From Macrotrachela quadricornifera (lineage: Eukaryota > Rotifera > Eurotatoria > Philodinida > Philodinidae): a stretch of 64,000 bases of DNA. Of this stretch, positions 24,367-35,900 are shown one piece after another. The position numbers and the translations under genes were made by a program. Under the pieces are notes generated by a model. The model was not told the DNA's origin. It did no database searches and saw only the letters and a program-made list of their open reading frames with translations. How positions within the stretch are numbered: the stretch's first letter is position 1; the number at the start of each line of letters is the position of its first letter. The stretch lies in NCBI GenBank assembly GCA_022393335.1, contig JAJEKB010021564.1, positions 761,313 through 825,312 of the forward strand, written 5' to 3'.

Positions 24367-24964
24367 TGACGAGGGAACCTTCCCAACTGGTTAATCGCTT
24401 TTGAGCTCAGTCTCTATACATAAGGTAGACCCCAATGAGGTATGAAAAACCCCAAAAGGACAAGTTCCCACAGGGCTTCTTCTTGGAGTTATAAGCATTT
24501 TACTGTGGAGTATGGTGTATAGTAAAAACTCGAATTATTGTATTTTAATCTGAAACTTTGCTCAAAGAGTGGTCTACTAATGAGTAGAATATCCTAAAAA
24601 TTTCAGCTCTAAAGAACATTTTCTTCATAACGTATTCAGCCTGTTAAAACTCACCCAGTTTCCAAAATATTTCTTGGTTTTTTTAGACTTTACTACGTTA
24701 TGAAGAAAATGTTCTTTAGAGCTGAAATTTTCAGGGTATTCTACTCATTAGTAGGCCACTCTATGAGCAAAGTTTCAGATTAAAATACAATAATTCGAGT
24801 TTTTACTATATGCCATACTCCACAGTAAAATGCTTATAACTCCAAGAAGAAGCCCTATGGGAACTTGTCCTTTTGGGGTTTTTCATACCTCATTGGGGTC
24901 TACCTTATGCATAGAGGCTGAACTCATAAGCGATTAACCAGTTGGGAAGGTTCCCTCGTGAGAT
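24367..24964. repeat. Foldback element, about 275-bp arms
   Basis: Near-perfect inverted arms at 24368-24642 and 24689-24963 with a loop of about 45 bp. The ends read ACGAGGGAACCTTCCCAAC. The arms differ at only scattered bases, so the element is young, or the arms are kept alike by conversion. The first 11 bases match the element at 13367, and a solo end with GACGAGGGAA occurs near 41152. There is no protein-coding content. As RNA it would form a long hairpin. Confidence 0.92.
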
Positions 24965-25326
24965 GTATTGACTACGTTATGATCATGCTAGTTTCGATGT
25001 CTTCTGAAACTTCAATAATATAGAAACATAAAGGAATGTGTGTGTAGTGTTTGAAAAATGACCAGTACGTAAATTGTTTAAGTTTTAAATGCATTGATGC
25101 ATCACTTGGTGATATATTGATTGTTTCTTTTTGATTGGTGCTAAGAAATTACAATAAAAGATAATTTTGAAGAATTATTGTCTATTATTCTTTGCTGCAT
25201 CTAGTACTTGAAAAAGTTTATTTCATCAAATTTAAGCATGAATCTATTGAACATTGCGAAACATCTTTTACATTTGGCACAAAACGAATTATACTTAGAA
25301 GATTCTCCAACAAATACCGATGAGAT

Positions 25327-26819
25327 TTGGCTTCAAAGCAATTATTTGAAGTTTTGAAGTCATTCAAAGACAGTTACTTTAGTGAACTTTATACTTATGA
25401 AACTCTGGAGTTTGATGAAGGTGATGACTATGATGAAGATGATAATTACAACGAAAATCAATACGTGGATATTAAAAGTCATTTTACGCTGGAAGAAATG
25501 GAAAACATAATCGAATGGGTTGATCAACATCCGCATGTTAGGCTCCCAACTATTTGTAATCCATTTCGAAAGGTCAAATCCATGATTTACATTACAAGAT
25601 TTAGAGAATATATCGAAAAAAGTGAAACAAGACCTGAAAAACTCCAAAAAATAAAAGAATTTATGATAAACGAATTTTACCAGAAAAGAGCAATCGAAAA
25701 AGAAGCTGTTCATGATACTGACTTGGAAATTTACGCAATCCAAAAGGCAAGAGAATTAAATTGGGATAGTTTCAAAGTAAGCCAATCTTTTATTAAGACG
25801 TTCAAAAAAGAAAATCGAATCTCGTCAAGAAGATACAACAAACTCGTAACACGAACCGGCTCAACTAGAAAAGTTTGCAGTTTGAAAGGTACTTAAATTT
25901 TCATTAGAGCCTATAGAATATTTATCTTAATATGATTTATGTGCACATTTTAGATGCCCAAAATTGGGTCGAAAGCAAAAGACCTTTAATCTCAACTTAT
26001 TCTTCTGGTGATATTTTAAATAGCGATCACTGCTCGTTTCAACAAGAGTATGTTCCACCAAGAACTCTGTCTTTTACTGGTAACAGAACAACAGAGGTTG
26101 CTGTTAAAACGAAGAATAAAATAACACATTCTTATACAGTACAGCCTGTTACCTCAGCTGATGGTCGACTATTAGATAAGTTCTTACTCATCCTTCAAGA
26201 AAAAGAAAATCAATTTGGTAAAAGGGTGCAGAAAGATTTAATTGTACCACCAAATGTAGTAGTACGAGCTTCTAAATCTGGAAAGAGTAGTGATGAAAAA
26301 CATCGCATTTTTTTAAATGAAGTTCTACGTCCTTTGGTTGGTAGAAAACTTCTGCTCTTCCTTGATTCTTGGAGAACTCAAACTGATCTAAAAAATTTTA
26401 GATCAGTATTTCCAAATCAAGATAGTCAATTATTGATTTTTCCTGAAGGATCAACTGGTCATATTCAACCACAAGATTTATCCTTATTCCGTTCATGGCG
26501 ATTTATTCATAAGAAAATCGAGCATTACACTCGTATCAATCGTACAGAAATGACTATAAGTGATCGCCAATATTATATTAATATGCATTCCGTTATTCAC
26601 AACCAATTATCAGCCCCACCATTTAAAAATCTCATCAAGTCTGGGTTCATAAAAGCTCATATAACAAACGAAACGATTGGACAAATCGAAAAACCAAAAG
26701 ATATTTGCTTCAAATTTTACGATCTCAAAAAACGATCTCTATGTAGAAAAATATTCTCAAAACAGTTCAATACTACTGCTCTTAACTTTCTCTACAGAAT
26801 CGTTTTTTATAGATTTTAG
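25327..26819 (+). CDS. Pogo/Tc5-like DDE transposase, one intron
   Basis: Two open parts join across an intron at 25889-25953 (donor GGTACTT, acceptor CACATTTTAG), phase 1 on both sides, giving about 475 residues. The first part has an acidic N-terminus and a CENP-B/Tc5-type helix-turn-helix ending FKKENRISSRRYNKLVTRTG. The second part has the DDE_1 core: ILNSDHCSFQQEY (first Asp), RTLSFTGNRTTEV, LLFLDSWRTQTD (second Asp), and PEGSTGHIQPQDLSLFRSWR (third Asp). This order is typical of Tigger/Tc5/pogo enzymes. The start is unresolved: the frame has only a TTG at 25327, 3 bases after an in-frame stop. An ATG at 25238 opens 38 codons in another frame that run into the same region, so an upstream exon or a frameshift is missing. 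I found no terminal repeats. It could be a decaying element or a domesticated gene. Confidence 0.85.
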
Positions 26820-26949
26820 GTAGTCTTTCCAATTTTTCAAAACAATCATATATAGCGGATTTTCTATGACGGTTTTGAGGTTACCTACTGTGGGCTACAC
26901 GACTGTCGTACTCAAGTCCGATTTTTAAAAAAAGGTATACGGTGGAATC

Positions 26950-27108
26950 AGAAATGTCCATCGCGGCTAGGTGTGTGATAGTTCACCAGTTCTAGAACTG
27001 CTTCTTTTTTAGAGAATCGGGTTAAGAAACCAGTTCTTTTTTCAGGAACTGTCATATGCCTCATCGCGGCATGACAGCAGCAGATTCTCAACCGCGATGG
27101 ACATCTCT
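26950..27108. mobile_element. Short MITE, 17-bp TIRs
   Basis: AGAAATGTCCATCGCGG at 26950-26966 is inverted as CCGCGATGGACATCTCT at 27092-27108 with one mismatch, giving a 159-bp element. The interior has a further palindromic AGTTCTAGAACT near 26988 and a second partial CATCGCGGC. It lies 130 bp past the pogo transposase stop, but I cannot tie it to that enzyme. Confidence 0.75.
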
Positions 27109-27571
27109 GGGTTGAATCATCTAAGATTCAATACTTTAGCCGATTAATAACTAGATTGAGAAGGACGTTCAATTTACATTTTTAATCAGTTTCATCTTTT
27201 TTTGAATGTAGAAGTTCTCAAAATAACTTACGCTGTCACATGCGCGGATTTTCAGACACTTTGGTATTACTTGCAGTTTATCAAGTTGCTTTTTACTAAC
27301 TACTTCTCGTCATCAACTTCATTTTTTTTTGTATTTTATTTTGATTACATTACTTGTTCCATCCGTTTCTAGTCCTAACTTAGTTTTATTCAAACGAATT
27401 TCATTAATTGTAATCAACGATAAATCAGCTTTTTTATGTTTTGCAATGGAGAAATGGACAAAAAGTTTTATATGACTTGAACATGTCTTTTTCTGCTTTC
27501 GATGTTTTTTCGTCAAACTAGTTCTACTGTAGCTATTTTTTAATTCAAATTTTTTTTTGTTGTTGTAGATT

Positions 27572-27860
27572 CTATTAAGGCTAGTGTCCTACTCAAAAAA
27601 GTTGATTTTCGTCAGAAGTTTTGGACTTGAGATAAATGCATGGAAAGATAGCTCGCTTTTAGATCTGTTACGAATGATATGATCTTTAAACCGGTAACCT
27701 TCTTTGGGTCAGGATTTTAAATAATTTTTGGCACTCACTCCTTAAAAAGCAGACTTTTCTTCGGTTTGTGTTATTTTTTATCTTTCGTTCAAAATTTTTT
27801 TCTGTGTGAAAGAGCATGTTCAGATGCAGGGCATCATAGAATCTCTTTTTTTTAAATTAG
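27572..27860. repeat. Dispersed repeat family A, copy 1
   Basis: A stretch of about 290 bp aligns in direct orientation, with strong divergence, to 30570-30878. Shared landmarks in order are CTCAAAAAAGTTGATTTTCG, GATAAATGCATGGAAAGA, GGTTTGTG, GTGTGAAAGAGCATG and CATAGAATC followed by T-runs. No coding potential. Confidence 0.6.
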
Positions 27861-27884
27861 GCTTTATTTTTTATTATACACCAG

Positions 27885-27992
27885 AACCTGAATCGAACTG
27901 ACTTTTCTTGACTGCAGTTCGGTTCGGTTTGGTTCGACTTTATTTTGTAAAAGATAGTTCGGGTTCGGTTCGATTCGATCTAATTCAGATTT
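27885..27992. repeat. TTCGGTTCG motif cluster
   Basis: Repeated TTCGGTTCG/TTCGATTCG words occur in both orientations in about 100 bp, with a T-rich centre. The layout (two motif clusters round a short centre) resembles the MITE at 42419, which uses the same TCGGTTCGATTC words. I cannot see clean terminal repeats here, so the edges are uncertain. Confidence 0.5.
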
Positions 27993-28023
27993 CATCTACT
28001 TAGGGTGATCCAAAAGCAGGATT

Positions 28024-28580
28024 AGATGCGTTTGGAGAATATCCCCGGAAACTCGATTAAATGCTAAGACAGCAAAACATAGCAGATATAGGAGATATAA
28101 GGTTATGCGTGTGTGAGGGACTGAAAACGTGATAGGGCTTATAGGAGATGTAGAAATTCTAGGAGGTGTAGGAGATATAGGCGGTATAGGAGACATATCG
28201 CCTATACCCCCTATACCTTCTATAACCAGTCCACCTCCTCTACCCACTATAAGCCTTAAAAACACATGTCCTCTGTCCTCGTTTGCAGGTGTGTTCCTCT
28301 TTCTGAGGCACCCTCAGCGAGAGAGTCGCCCTCTAAGTGTCCCATCTCGTGTTGCCGTGGCACCCTCATGGAGAGACACATCCTCCGTCTACATTTCCGC
28401 GACACCTTCAGCGAGAGAGTCGCCCTCTAGGTGTCCCCTCTCGTGTTTCCGTGGCATCCTCATCGAGTGACACGCCTTCCGTCTATGTTTCTGTCCTATA
28501 TCTCCTATATCTGTTACGTTTTGCTCTCTTAGCATTTAGTCGAGTCTCAGGGAATATTCTCGAAACGCATCATATGCGAG
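28024..28580. repeat. Inverted-repeat element with internal 94-bp tandem duplication
   Basis: The arms 28024-28111 and 28495-28580 are inverted (shared landmarks GATGCGTTT.GAGAATAT, ACTCGA.TAAATGCTAAGA, AGATATAGGAGATATA). Inside, two direct copies of a 94-bp unit start near 28305 and 28399; both carry GCGAGAGAGTCGCCCTCTA. The interior is much more GC-rich than its surroundings and contains GGAGATATAGGCGGTATAGG-type repeats. The ORFs at 27996-28597 are products of this repetition. Confidence 0.75.
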
Positions 28581-28599
28581 TACCATGGTCGACTTGAAT

Positions 28600-29590
28600 T
28601 AAAATATCATTTCGTTTCATTAATAGACAAAATTTAATATATAGGAATTTTCCAAAGTATTTTTCAAACAAAGGACAGATGGAATTTATTCTGATGAATG
28701 TGACATACAGTGCTGCCAGTACCTCTACTTTCAGTAGAAAAATTTTGCTTTCTTAAATATTAGGTTAAATTCATATTACTACTTTATTCTAGCTCAACTT
28801 CAATTATATAACTTCTGTTTTTGAGCAGCCTCATGTATTTCTTGATCATCTTTAACTCTTGCAATCCTAACAGTTTCTTGCATTCTGTATGAACACGAAA
28901 TATCAGAAAGTCTCTCTTACGTTCAATCAGCTGTATCTGAAACCAATTTGACTCTTAAGAAACAAGAATCAAGAAAAAATTGATGCTATTAGAACAACTA
29001 TATGTGATAACTAGGTTGAACTCTAGGCGATATTCGTCTTCCAAAACGAAAGAACGAGGAGAATACCTTTCACGTTCTTTATGTCATTTATAAGATGATT
29101 CTTTTTTAGATTTAAACAGTTAATAAAAATGCAAATTGGATCTGTAATTTTAAATTATTATGTTGTTGGATCTAACAAGGGACCGTTCTCAGACGCCTAT
29201 TCACTTTTCAGTTAGGACATACAATAAGTTCTATAATCAACTTATGTCAGAAACATGTTTTCTGCTTTTTGCACTTCAAAAGGTGGCAGCACTGATATAA
29301 TTCATCCAATAATAGTTGTTTATTAGTTACCAACATGATTTTTTTTCCTTCCTTACTCTAATAGACGAATGAGAAGCTGTGTGTGTATGACATATTAGAA
29401 AAAACCATTATTGTGAAGAAGCTGTGAAAGAAAAACACAACGCATTGATGAGTCATTCTCACGAGGATTTTTTCTTACTGCATAATTCCAAGTCAATAAC
29501 ATATAAAGGAGACACACCAGTAACAATGCATTACTTTCATTAAACAGAATTTTTCGATCAAGCAAATCATAGGTAAGTGTATTAGTTTAT
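28600..29590. other. Intergenic, no gene seen
   Basis: Ordinary AT-rich intergenic sequence. I see no open frame with domain features, no repeat family found elsewhere in the window, and no strong hairpin. Confidence 0.5.
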
Positions 29591-29602
29591 TTGAAGAACA
29601 TG

Positions 29603-29760
29603 CCAGGTGCACGAATCCTATACTCGGATCCTATCGGATCCTATGCCGGATTCTATCGGAATCCGACGATCTGACAAAATCTTATAGGATTCCGTCGTGT
29701 TCGAATTCCATCGGATCCTATAAGATCCTATCGGATCCGTTGTCAGATTTGTGAACCTAG
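29603..29760. mobile_element. Small TIR element with TCGGATCC motifs
   Basis: The ends CCAGGTGCACGAATCC (29603) and the complement of CTAGGTTCACAAATCT (ending 29760) are inverted. The whole 158 bp is packed with CTATCGGATCCTAT-type words. The same TIR core (AGGTGAACC.ATCC) and the same words mark the larger element at 43228-44469, so this is a short member of that family. Confidence 0.72.
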
Positions 29761-30569
29761 GATATTAAGATATCCTGGAACAGTCTTTCTTCTTAATGTC
29801 ATCCTATAGAATATAGACGAGTAACTTTGATTTTCTTCTCTTGATTTCATCTTCAACACGATCGAAGTAGTCTCATTTTGGAGTATTGAGAGCAGAATAA
29901 TTAGTGGTAGTGTATTGTACTTGTACTTTAAGAAATGGACTTGGCATTGATCTTCGACTTATCCGAAAAACTAATTGTGTGAATAAGACTGTTATAGTGA
30001 GAATCACTATCAAACATTCTGTTTAAAATATTCAAAGATATTTTTCTTTTCTATTGTTTAGGATTTTTTCTCGTTGATCCTATATATTGTTTGATCATTT
30101 GAAAAATAAAAAGATTTATCTCGATGCCGATCTAATGATCATTAATCACTCTAACAAAGAAAGATTAATTCTGACACACTTTTAAAGATCAATGCAATGT
30201 CAACTGATTAGAAAATAAATACAGAAAGATTGGGATCATTACGGTTGACATGTATCTGTTCTTGTACCTAGTCTATGTCTGATGTTTGAATTCAGAATCA
30301 TCCCAAGTAGAATTTGAAAGCTTATACGAATTACCTGCTAATAGATCTCAAACAGGTAGGAGTGAAAAAATCAGTTGCGATATTCTTTATTATGTTGTTC
30401 ATTCATTTGCATTTTTGTAATGACTAAAAGTCGTCATTTATTCTTGATTTTGTCTTTGTTTTATAAATATAAACATTCTATTTGTAGTTATATAGAAGGA
30501 AATAAATACAGTGTTATATCCTGAGTAAGAATAAAATTTGAATCAAATGGTTTTTTGGCTGGAAATAAT
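29761..30569. other. Intergenic, no gene seen
   Basis: AT-rich sequence without a supportable gene, repeat or RNA. Confidence 0.45.
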
Positions 30570-31035
30570 TACTTAAGGTCTCTCCAAAAAGAGTTCATTT
30601 TCGGCAGAATTGTTAACACGAAGATAAATACATAGAAAGACAGTCCACCTTTGGATCCTTTTGAAATACTGAGATTTCTTTTTCGCGCCTCGTTTTTTGT
30701 AAAATTTTTGATAATTCCTGGCAAGTTTTTTTCAAGAAACAAGCGGTTTATTCTCGGTTTGCGCTTTCCCGAACGCACGACCCAAATTTCTCTACTTAGA
30801 CTGATGGTATACCTTTAATTTTCTTTTGTTTGAAAGAGCGTGGCAAGATGCGGAGCACCAAAGAGTCCTTTTTTTAATATAAGCTTTTATTGTCACGTAA
30901 GAACACATGTTTATGGAAAAATATCCTTGTTTTGAGGGTTTTTTGACTGATTAAACGTATGATCCACTTTTTCCTACTGAACAAGTAAGTATTTAAAAAA
31001 AGGACTCTGTGTCACCCCGCGTCTTGCAATGTTTT
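30570..31035. repeat. Dispersed repeat family A, copy 2 with inverted tip
   Basis: 30570-30878 is the second copy of the repeat at 27572-27860. Its right tip (GCAAGATGCGGAGCACCAAA near 30844) recurs inverted at about 30990-31030 (GTGTCACCCCGCGTCTTGC), so the copy is one side of a larger inverted structure with a spacer of about 110 bp. The minus-strand frame at 30569-30778 is not a gene. Confidence 0.6.
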
Positions 31036-31189
31036 ATCCAATAAAAAATATTCAACATGAAGAATGAGCGTGGACAGCGAAGTTTGACTTTTTCAATATG
31101 GCATTTTTGACTTTTCCTTGGTGATATTTCCCTTAAACATCGTAATATAGAGTTGATATTTTATCATAGCGTCTCCACTACACGGGGCG

Positions 31190-31848
31190 TGGCGGTTAGC
31201 TCGCGGAACACTTGCTCGCAACGGACACTTGCCTGTTGGACAGCCGCCCGCATAACTTGTGCTCGCTGTTTGATATCAACCGCCTTCATGTTTCATTCTT
31301 TTCTTTTCGAACACTTCATTTTCGTTTTATGTTTTTGGATAAATTTTTTCCTTGCGTTCTACTATTGACTCATATATGTGGAAATTTTTTCAGCAGCTAC
31401 CGGGATCTATTTTTTGGGATTTGTTAGGAATTTTTCAATAAATCCCGCACTATCTTGAGGGTGAGGGTGAGGGGGTAGCAGTTGAGTGACGGTGCATGAA
31501 AATCTTGATACAGTTAATAAATCCTAATAAATGCTTCGGAAGAAAAAAATCGCAAAAAAAATAAATCTTAGTATGCCCTCATATTCCTCTCAAATCTATT
31601 TAATTTTTTGATACAATCCGACAATCTAAATATACTGGATCACTTTCTTGGATGTGTATTCATATTTTTATTGTAATTTCTAAATTTTCTAACTATCTAA
31701 ATAAAATGCGAACAGTAGTCAAATAAAAAAAACAAGTATTAGAATTAAAAAATGATGCATAAATATTTAGCGAGCAAATATTACAGACGGGCAGCTGTCC
31801 GGCGAGCAAGTGTCCTGCGGGCAAGTGTTCTGCGAGCTTACCGCCTAG
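31190..31848. mobile_element. TIR element with about 80-bp arms
   Basis: The left arm (GGCGGTTAGCTCGCGGAACA followed by CTTGC, from 31190) and the right arm (31785-31848) are inverted copies across about 80 bp. Each carries two or three short direct repeats of the type GCAAGTGTCCTGCGGGCAAG. The 500-bp centre is AT-rich and includes the dispersed repeat at 31390-31490. ORFs at 31153-31368 and 31212-31427 start in the left arm and look non-coding. Confidence 0.75.
31390..31490 (+). repeat. Dispersed repeat family B, copy 1
   Basis: CAGCAGCTACCGGGATCTAT, then a T-run with GGGATTTGTTAGGAATTTTT, TAAATCCC and GAGGGTGAGGGTGAGGGGG. The same blocks in the same order, on the opposite strand, occur at 58380-58525 inside an intron. 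Confidence 0.65.
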
Positions 31849-32065
31849 AACCGTTTTACGGCCGTATCTTAATGAGAATACGGCATATATACGGCCGTAA
31901 ACGGCGCGGATAGGACCGTAAACGGTTTGAATATGGTGCTGTGTATGGTGTATATAGGACACGAAAACCGGCGACTAGGATTCCGGCGAAATACGGCTCG
32001 GAAACAGCCGTGTACGGTAAAAGACGGTCATATAGGGTCCGGAAACGGCAGCCGGATTGAATCAC
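31849..32065. repeat. ACGGCCGTAAACGG motif cluster
   Basis: Many copies of ACGGCCGTA, CCGTAAACGG and CCGGAAACGG crowd about 215 bp in both orientations. The plan resembles the other motif-array elements in this window. Ends are not clear: GAATCACCTGG on the right may be a terminus. Confidence 0.55.
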
Positions 32066-32970
32066 CTGGGCAGGCTCATAAGAAACCAAGACGATATTCA
32101 GAAGTGGAAGGAAGTATGATTCAGGACTCATATATAATTGGTTTAGATGAATGATTCTGATGTTTTGAGAGGCGGTAGATATTTTTTACGTATCTTGCGC
32201 TTTGATCGAGATTTTCTCACGTTCGAAGTGTATTCAGGCCCGAACTGTGCGGTGTCTGTATGATCAGTGAATTCTGACTCGAATGATGTGTAAATGATGA
32301 GTCAGTCAGAGCGGTAACTAGTGAAGAATCTTTTATGAATTGATGGACCGGTATGGATATTTTATGAATCGAATCCTATTAGTCGATGCAAGCTGTATTT
32401 TGATTGGTCATTATGTGCTAGCTGCACATCGATAGTCAAACTTTAGTCGGAGTAATTACCGATTCCGAGAACGAGAAATTATCGAAAACTTCTTAGTATC
32501 CAATCAGCAGATCCGATAGAAATGCTCATCCTGGATTTTCATCGGTTTTTTGTTGGTTTTTGAATCCAATAGGAACCGTCATCTGATTTTTAGGCCTGGG
32601 ATCATTACAAAATAAAATTCTCTGTTTGTTTTGGATTTTTCTTTTGAATATTGACGGATTTAAATCGTTTTTATTTCAAAATATAGAAATGTAATGGAGA
32701 GCTTAAGCTACTGAAGAAGATCCCTTGGGACAGGATGGAAAGAAATCTTTGCGATTTTTTTTCAATACTCACTCGTATAGTTTAACCTACATTGGTAAAA
32801 ATACATAGGTAGTCTTGTATTTATTTAGAAGCAATCATAAAGAGCATTGTTGATGTACTTCAAAAATCCTATCTTGTTCAACATTTTTCTTCATTAATAA
32901 AACTTTTTATGATGATATAAACTACAGTTAGAAATAAAACTATGTACATATTTTAGAAAATATCGCCGAA
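32066..32970. other. Upstream region of the F-box/LRR gene
   Basis: No gene seen. The last 20 bases contain the acceptor TATTTTAG, ending at 32956, that precedes the F-box start. Any promoter of the LRR gene should lie here, but I can name no element. Confidence 0.4.
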
Positions 32971-35900
32971 ATGCCAACTCAGTCAAAATTAAATTTTCAT
33001 ACATTACCAGTTGAACTCGTTTATCGTATTCTTGATAACCTTAATAACTGCACTATTTTCTGTTCACTTCAATCTGTTTGTCAACGATTAAACACAATTC
33101 TAGATACTTATCAACCATATAAAGTATGTTTAAATCTCTTAAAACAATACTCTACAAGTTGTAAATTAGAGACATCTCATTCTTTACAATTATTACAACA
33201 TTATTTAGAAATCAAAAAATAACATTAACTTGTTCAGATGCTCGATTCAATCAATCTTCACTATCTTTAATTTAGACATTTGACAGACTTTGTTGTCGCT
33301 GGTCAGACTACCTAGTACAAAGGCCCAATTGTCAGGTAAAGTTTTAGTTAATCTAGTATTCCATATAATATAATCTTTGTTAAGCCATAAAAGTAATAAT
33401 CATATTACATGAATACTAGATCCAAATTTAGTTTGCTTTTCGAACATTAACGGTCAAAATTTCCTTAATTTACATGAGTTGACTTACTCTCACATAATCT
33501 TGAATCCTGACAGACGTTTTCCTTATATATGTTATATCATAATAAAACAATTCACCTCATTCACATTCAAACCATTTTGATTCTTGAAAATTTCAAATAT
33601 TTTCCTGAGCAAAAACATCCATCAACTAAAAATTTCCAAATATGATCAATTTTGACAATTAATTTCATTGTTGTTTGAATACTTTCCTCCCCCTGTATAT
33701 TTATATAATTGTGATAATTCAAGATTTCTCTAACCCAGGTCGAAATCACTCGGTCGTGAACGTATACAGTCGTTTACACACGTGTACGAACTCCGTATTC
33801 ATCGACCTGGGAAGTTTATTGAATTTGACTAATTCTATTCGAAAAGTGACAAAGATTTGAATCTAGCTTTTATATAATACGATTTTCTGAATATATTATT
33901 CTGACAGAAATTATATTAGAGAGAATTTTAACATTTTTTTAGCATGATTCTATAATTTTGAAATAGGTTTTCAAAGATGCTCCTGTGATATATTATTGTA
34001 CTCCCTTAATCGATAACTTATCACAATCGCTACGATATAATACGGTAAGATTGTCAAGAACTTAATTATATATTTATAATGTCAAAATCAATAACTATTG
34101 AAACATTATAAATATTAGAAAAATGAAATAGATTATGGAAAAAATTATTTGATAATAAATCATAATAAAAAACTGAATATGATTTCTATAAATTCATATA
34201 GACACTCATTTCATTACATTTGGAACAGATTTTTCCATTACATCCCAATTATTGTCATATTAGCGATTATGATGTACGATGTTTAGCAACTGTCTTAAGA
34301 TATAATACAGTAAAATCAGTTTTCATTTGATTTTTTTTGAAATATTCATTTTAGACACTCAAAAAACTCTATTTGAAACGCGACAAAATCAATAAAGAAG
34401 GAATTATGCATTTATTAAATGCGTTGAAATCAAATTCGGTAAAACAAAATTCTCATGTATTTTTCATTTGTTCGAGATTCTTATATTGATTTAGACATTA
34501 TTTGAGTTGGAGATCCGTGATAATTTTAGTGGTAGATATATGAATAATGAATTTATCTGTTATTTAATCAATTTTTTCGAAAATAATTCAGTACATCTAT
34601 TTTTTTGTTTATCTATTTATTAATATTGACATAATTCATTTTAGACACTTGAGATATTAAATATTTGTCCCTGGTACTATAAAGATCTTGCTAAACCATT
34701 ACGACAATTGTGTCTCGCTAAACATGAAAAAATAATAGTAGAACAACATACTTTAGATTTAAATTTCATATATTTTTACTTAATTGAATATAGACAGCGA
34801 CTGATTTGAATCTCAATTCAATGTGTTTATGTGATAATGAAATAGAATTTTTATCTAATGCATTACAAAAAAATCAAGTAAATTTTTCTTTTTCTTTTCT
34901 GTCATATACATATATATCATTTCTTCTAGACATTAAATTATCTGGATATTAGTAAGAATAAATTCAGTATTGAAGGTGTTAAATATTTAAGTGATGCATT
35001 AAAAATGAATGAAGTAAGATCAATATGAGTTCGTATTTCTTCTATAGATTTATTTAGATACTTACCACATTAAATTTGAGTAACAATAAAATAGATGATG
35101 ATGGTATATTTTATCTATCTAATGCATTGAAAAATACGGTAATGAAAAGATTTTTTTTTTATTTGTCTAACTCAATTCTGTGCAAATATAATTAGAAACT
35201 TATTAACTTGAATCTTCCCTTTAACAATATTGGTGATAAAGGAGCTGAACATCTTGCAAATTTCTTAAATCACAACGAAGTATGATTGATTATTAAATCA
35301 TCTTTCTCTTAAGAGAGGGTCCATAAGTTCATCAAGGAATCGAAGCACCAGTCTAAATTTTTTTTTTCAATTTGTTATTTTCATCTTATTCAGCATCGTC
35401 TAAAACCTCTAAATCGAAATTTTTAGCGCATTTGATCAAACTAATGAAAATTTCCCTCAATTTTACTGTCGAACGTTCAGGAGGTCATCTGAAGAATTTT
35501 GTCAAAATTTATCTATATAAAGATGATTCTCAAATGATGATAAAACCTTTACTAAATTTCTTGTGTAATATACTAAATGATAGAGCATCGAAAGCTGAAC
35601 AAAATGCACTATTTACATATTACATTCTTACTAACTGATCTAGAGTTATTTATCAAATACTGTACTGTCCACAGTCCATCATTTTTCGAGTGAAAAATAA
35701 CTGGACTTTCTGTATTATATTGGCTCCCATTTACCTACCGTTCATGATCCCAGACTGCATTTCAGATATGTGGTGCAGTTTTTTCTCCTCTACAAAATGG
35801 TTAAAAAAAAGATAGATTGGTGTCGAAAAGGGCTCTGGCTACCCTTAAAATGATCGGTTTTTGGTAGTTTTTCAATAAAAATCAGACATTTTCAGCGATT

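Noticed and set aside
27996..28597. Proline/serine-rich ORFs of 86-113 residues
   Set aside because: Generated by short-period repeats and the 94-bp tandem duplication; the reading frames overlap on both strands.
32971..33222. Stand-alone 83-residue F-box protein
   Set aside because: A GTATGT donor at 33124 ends the exon in phase 0, matching the phase of all later LRR exons; the last 32 codons of that frame are intronic.
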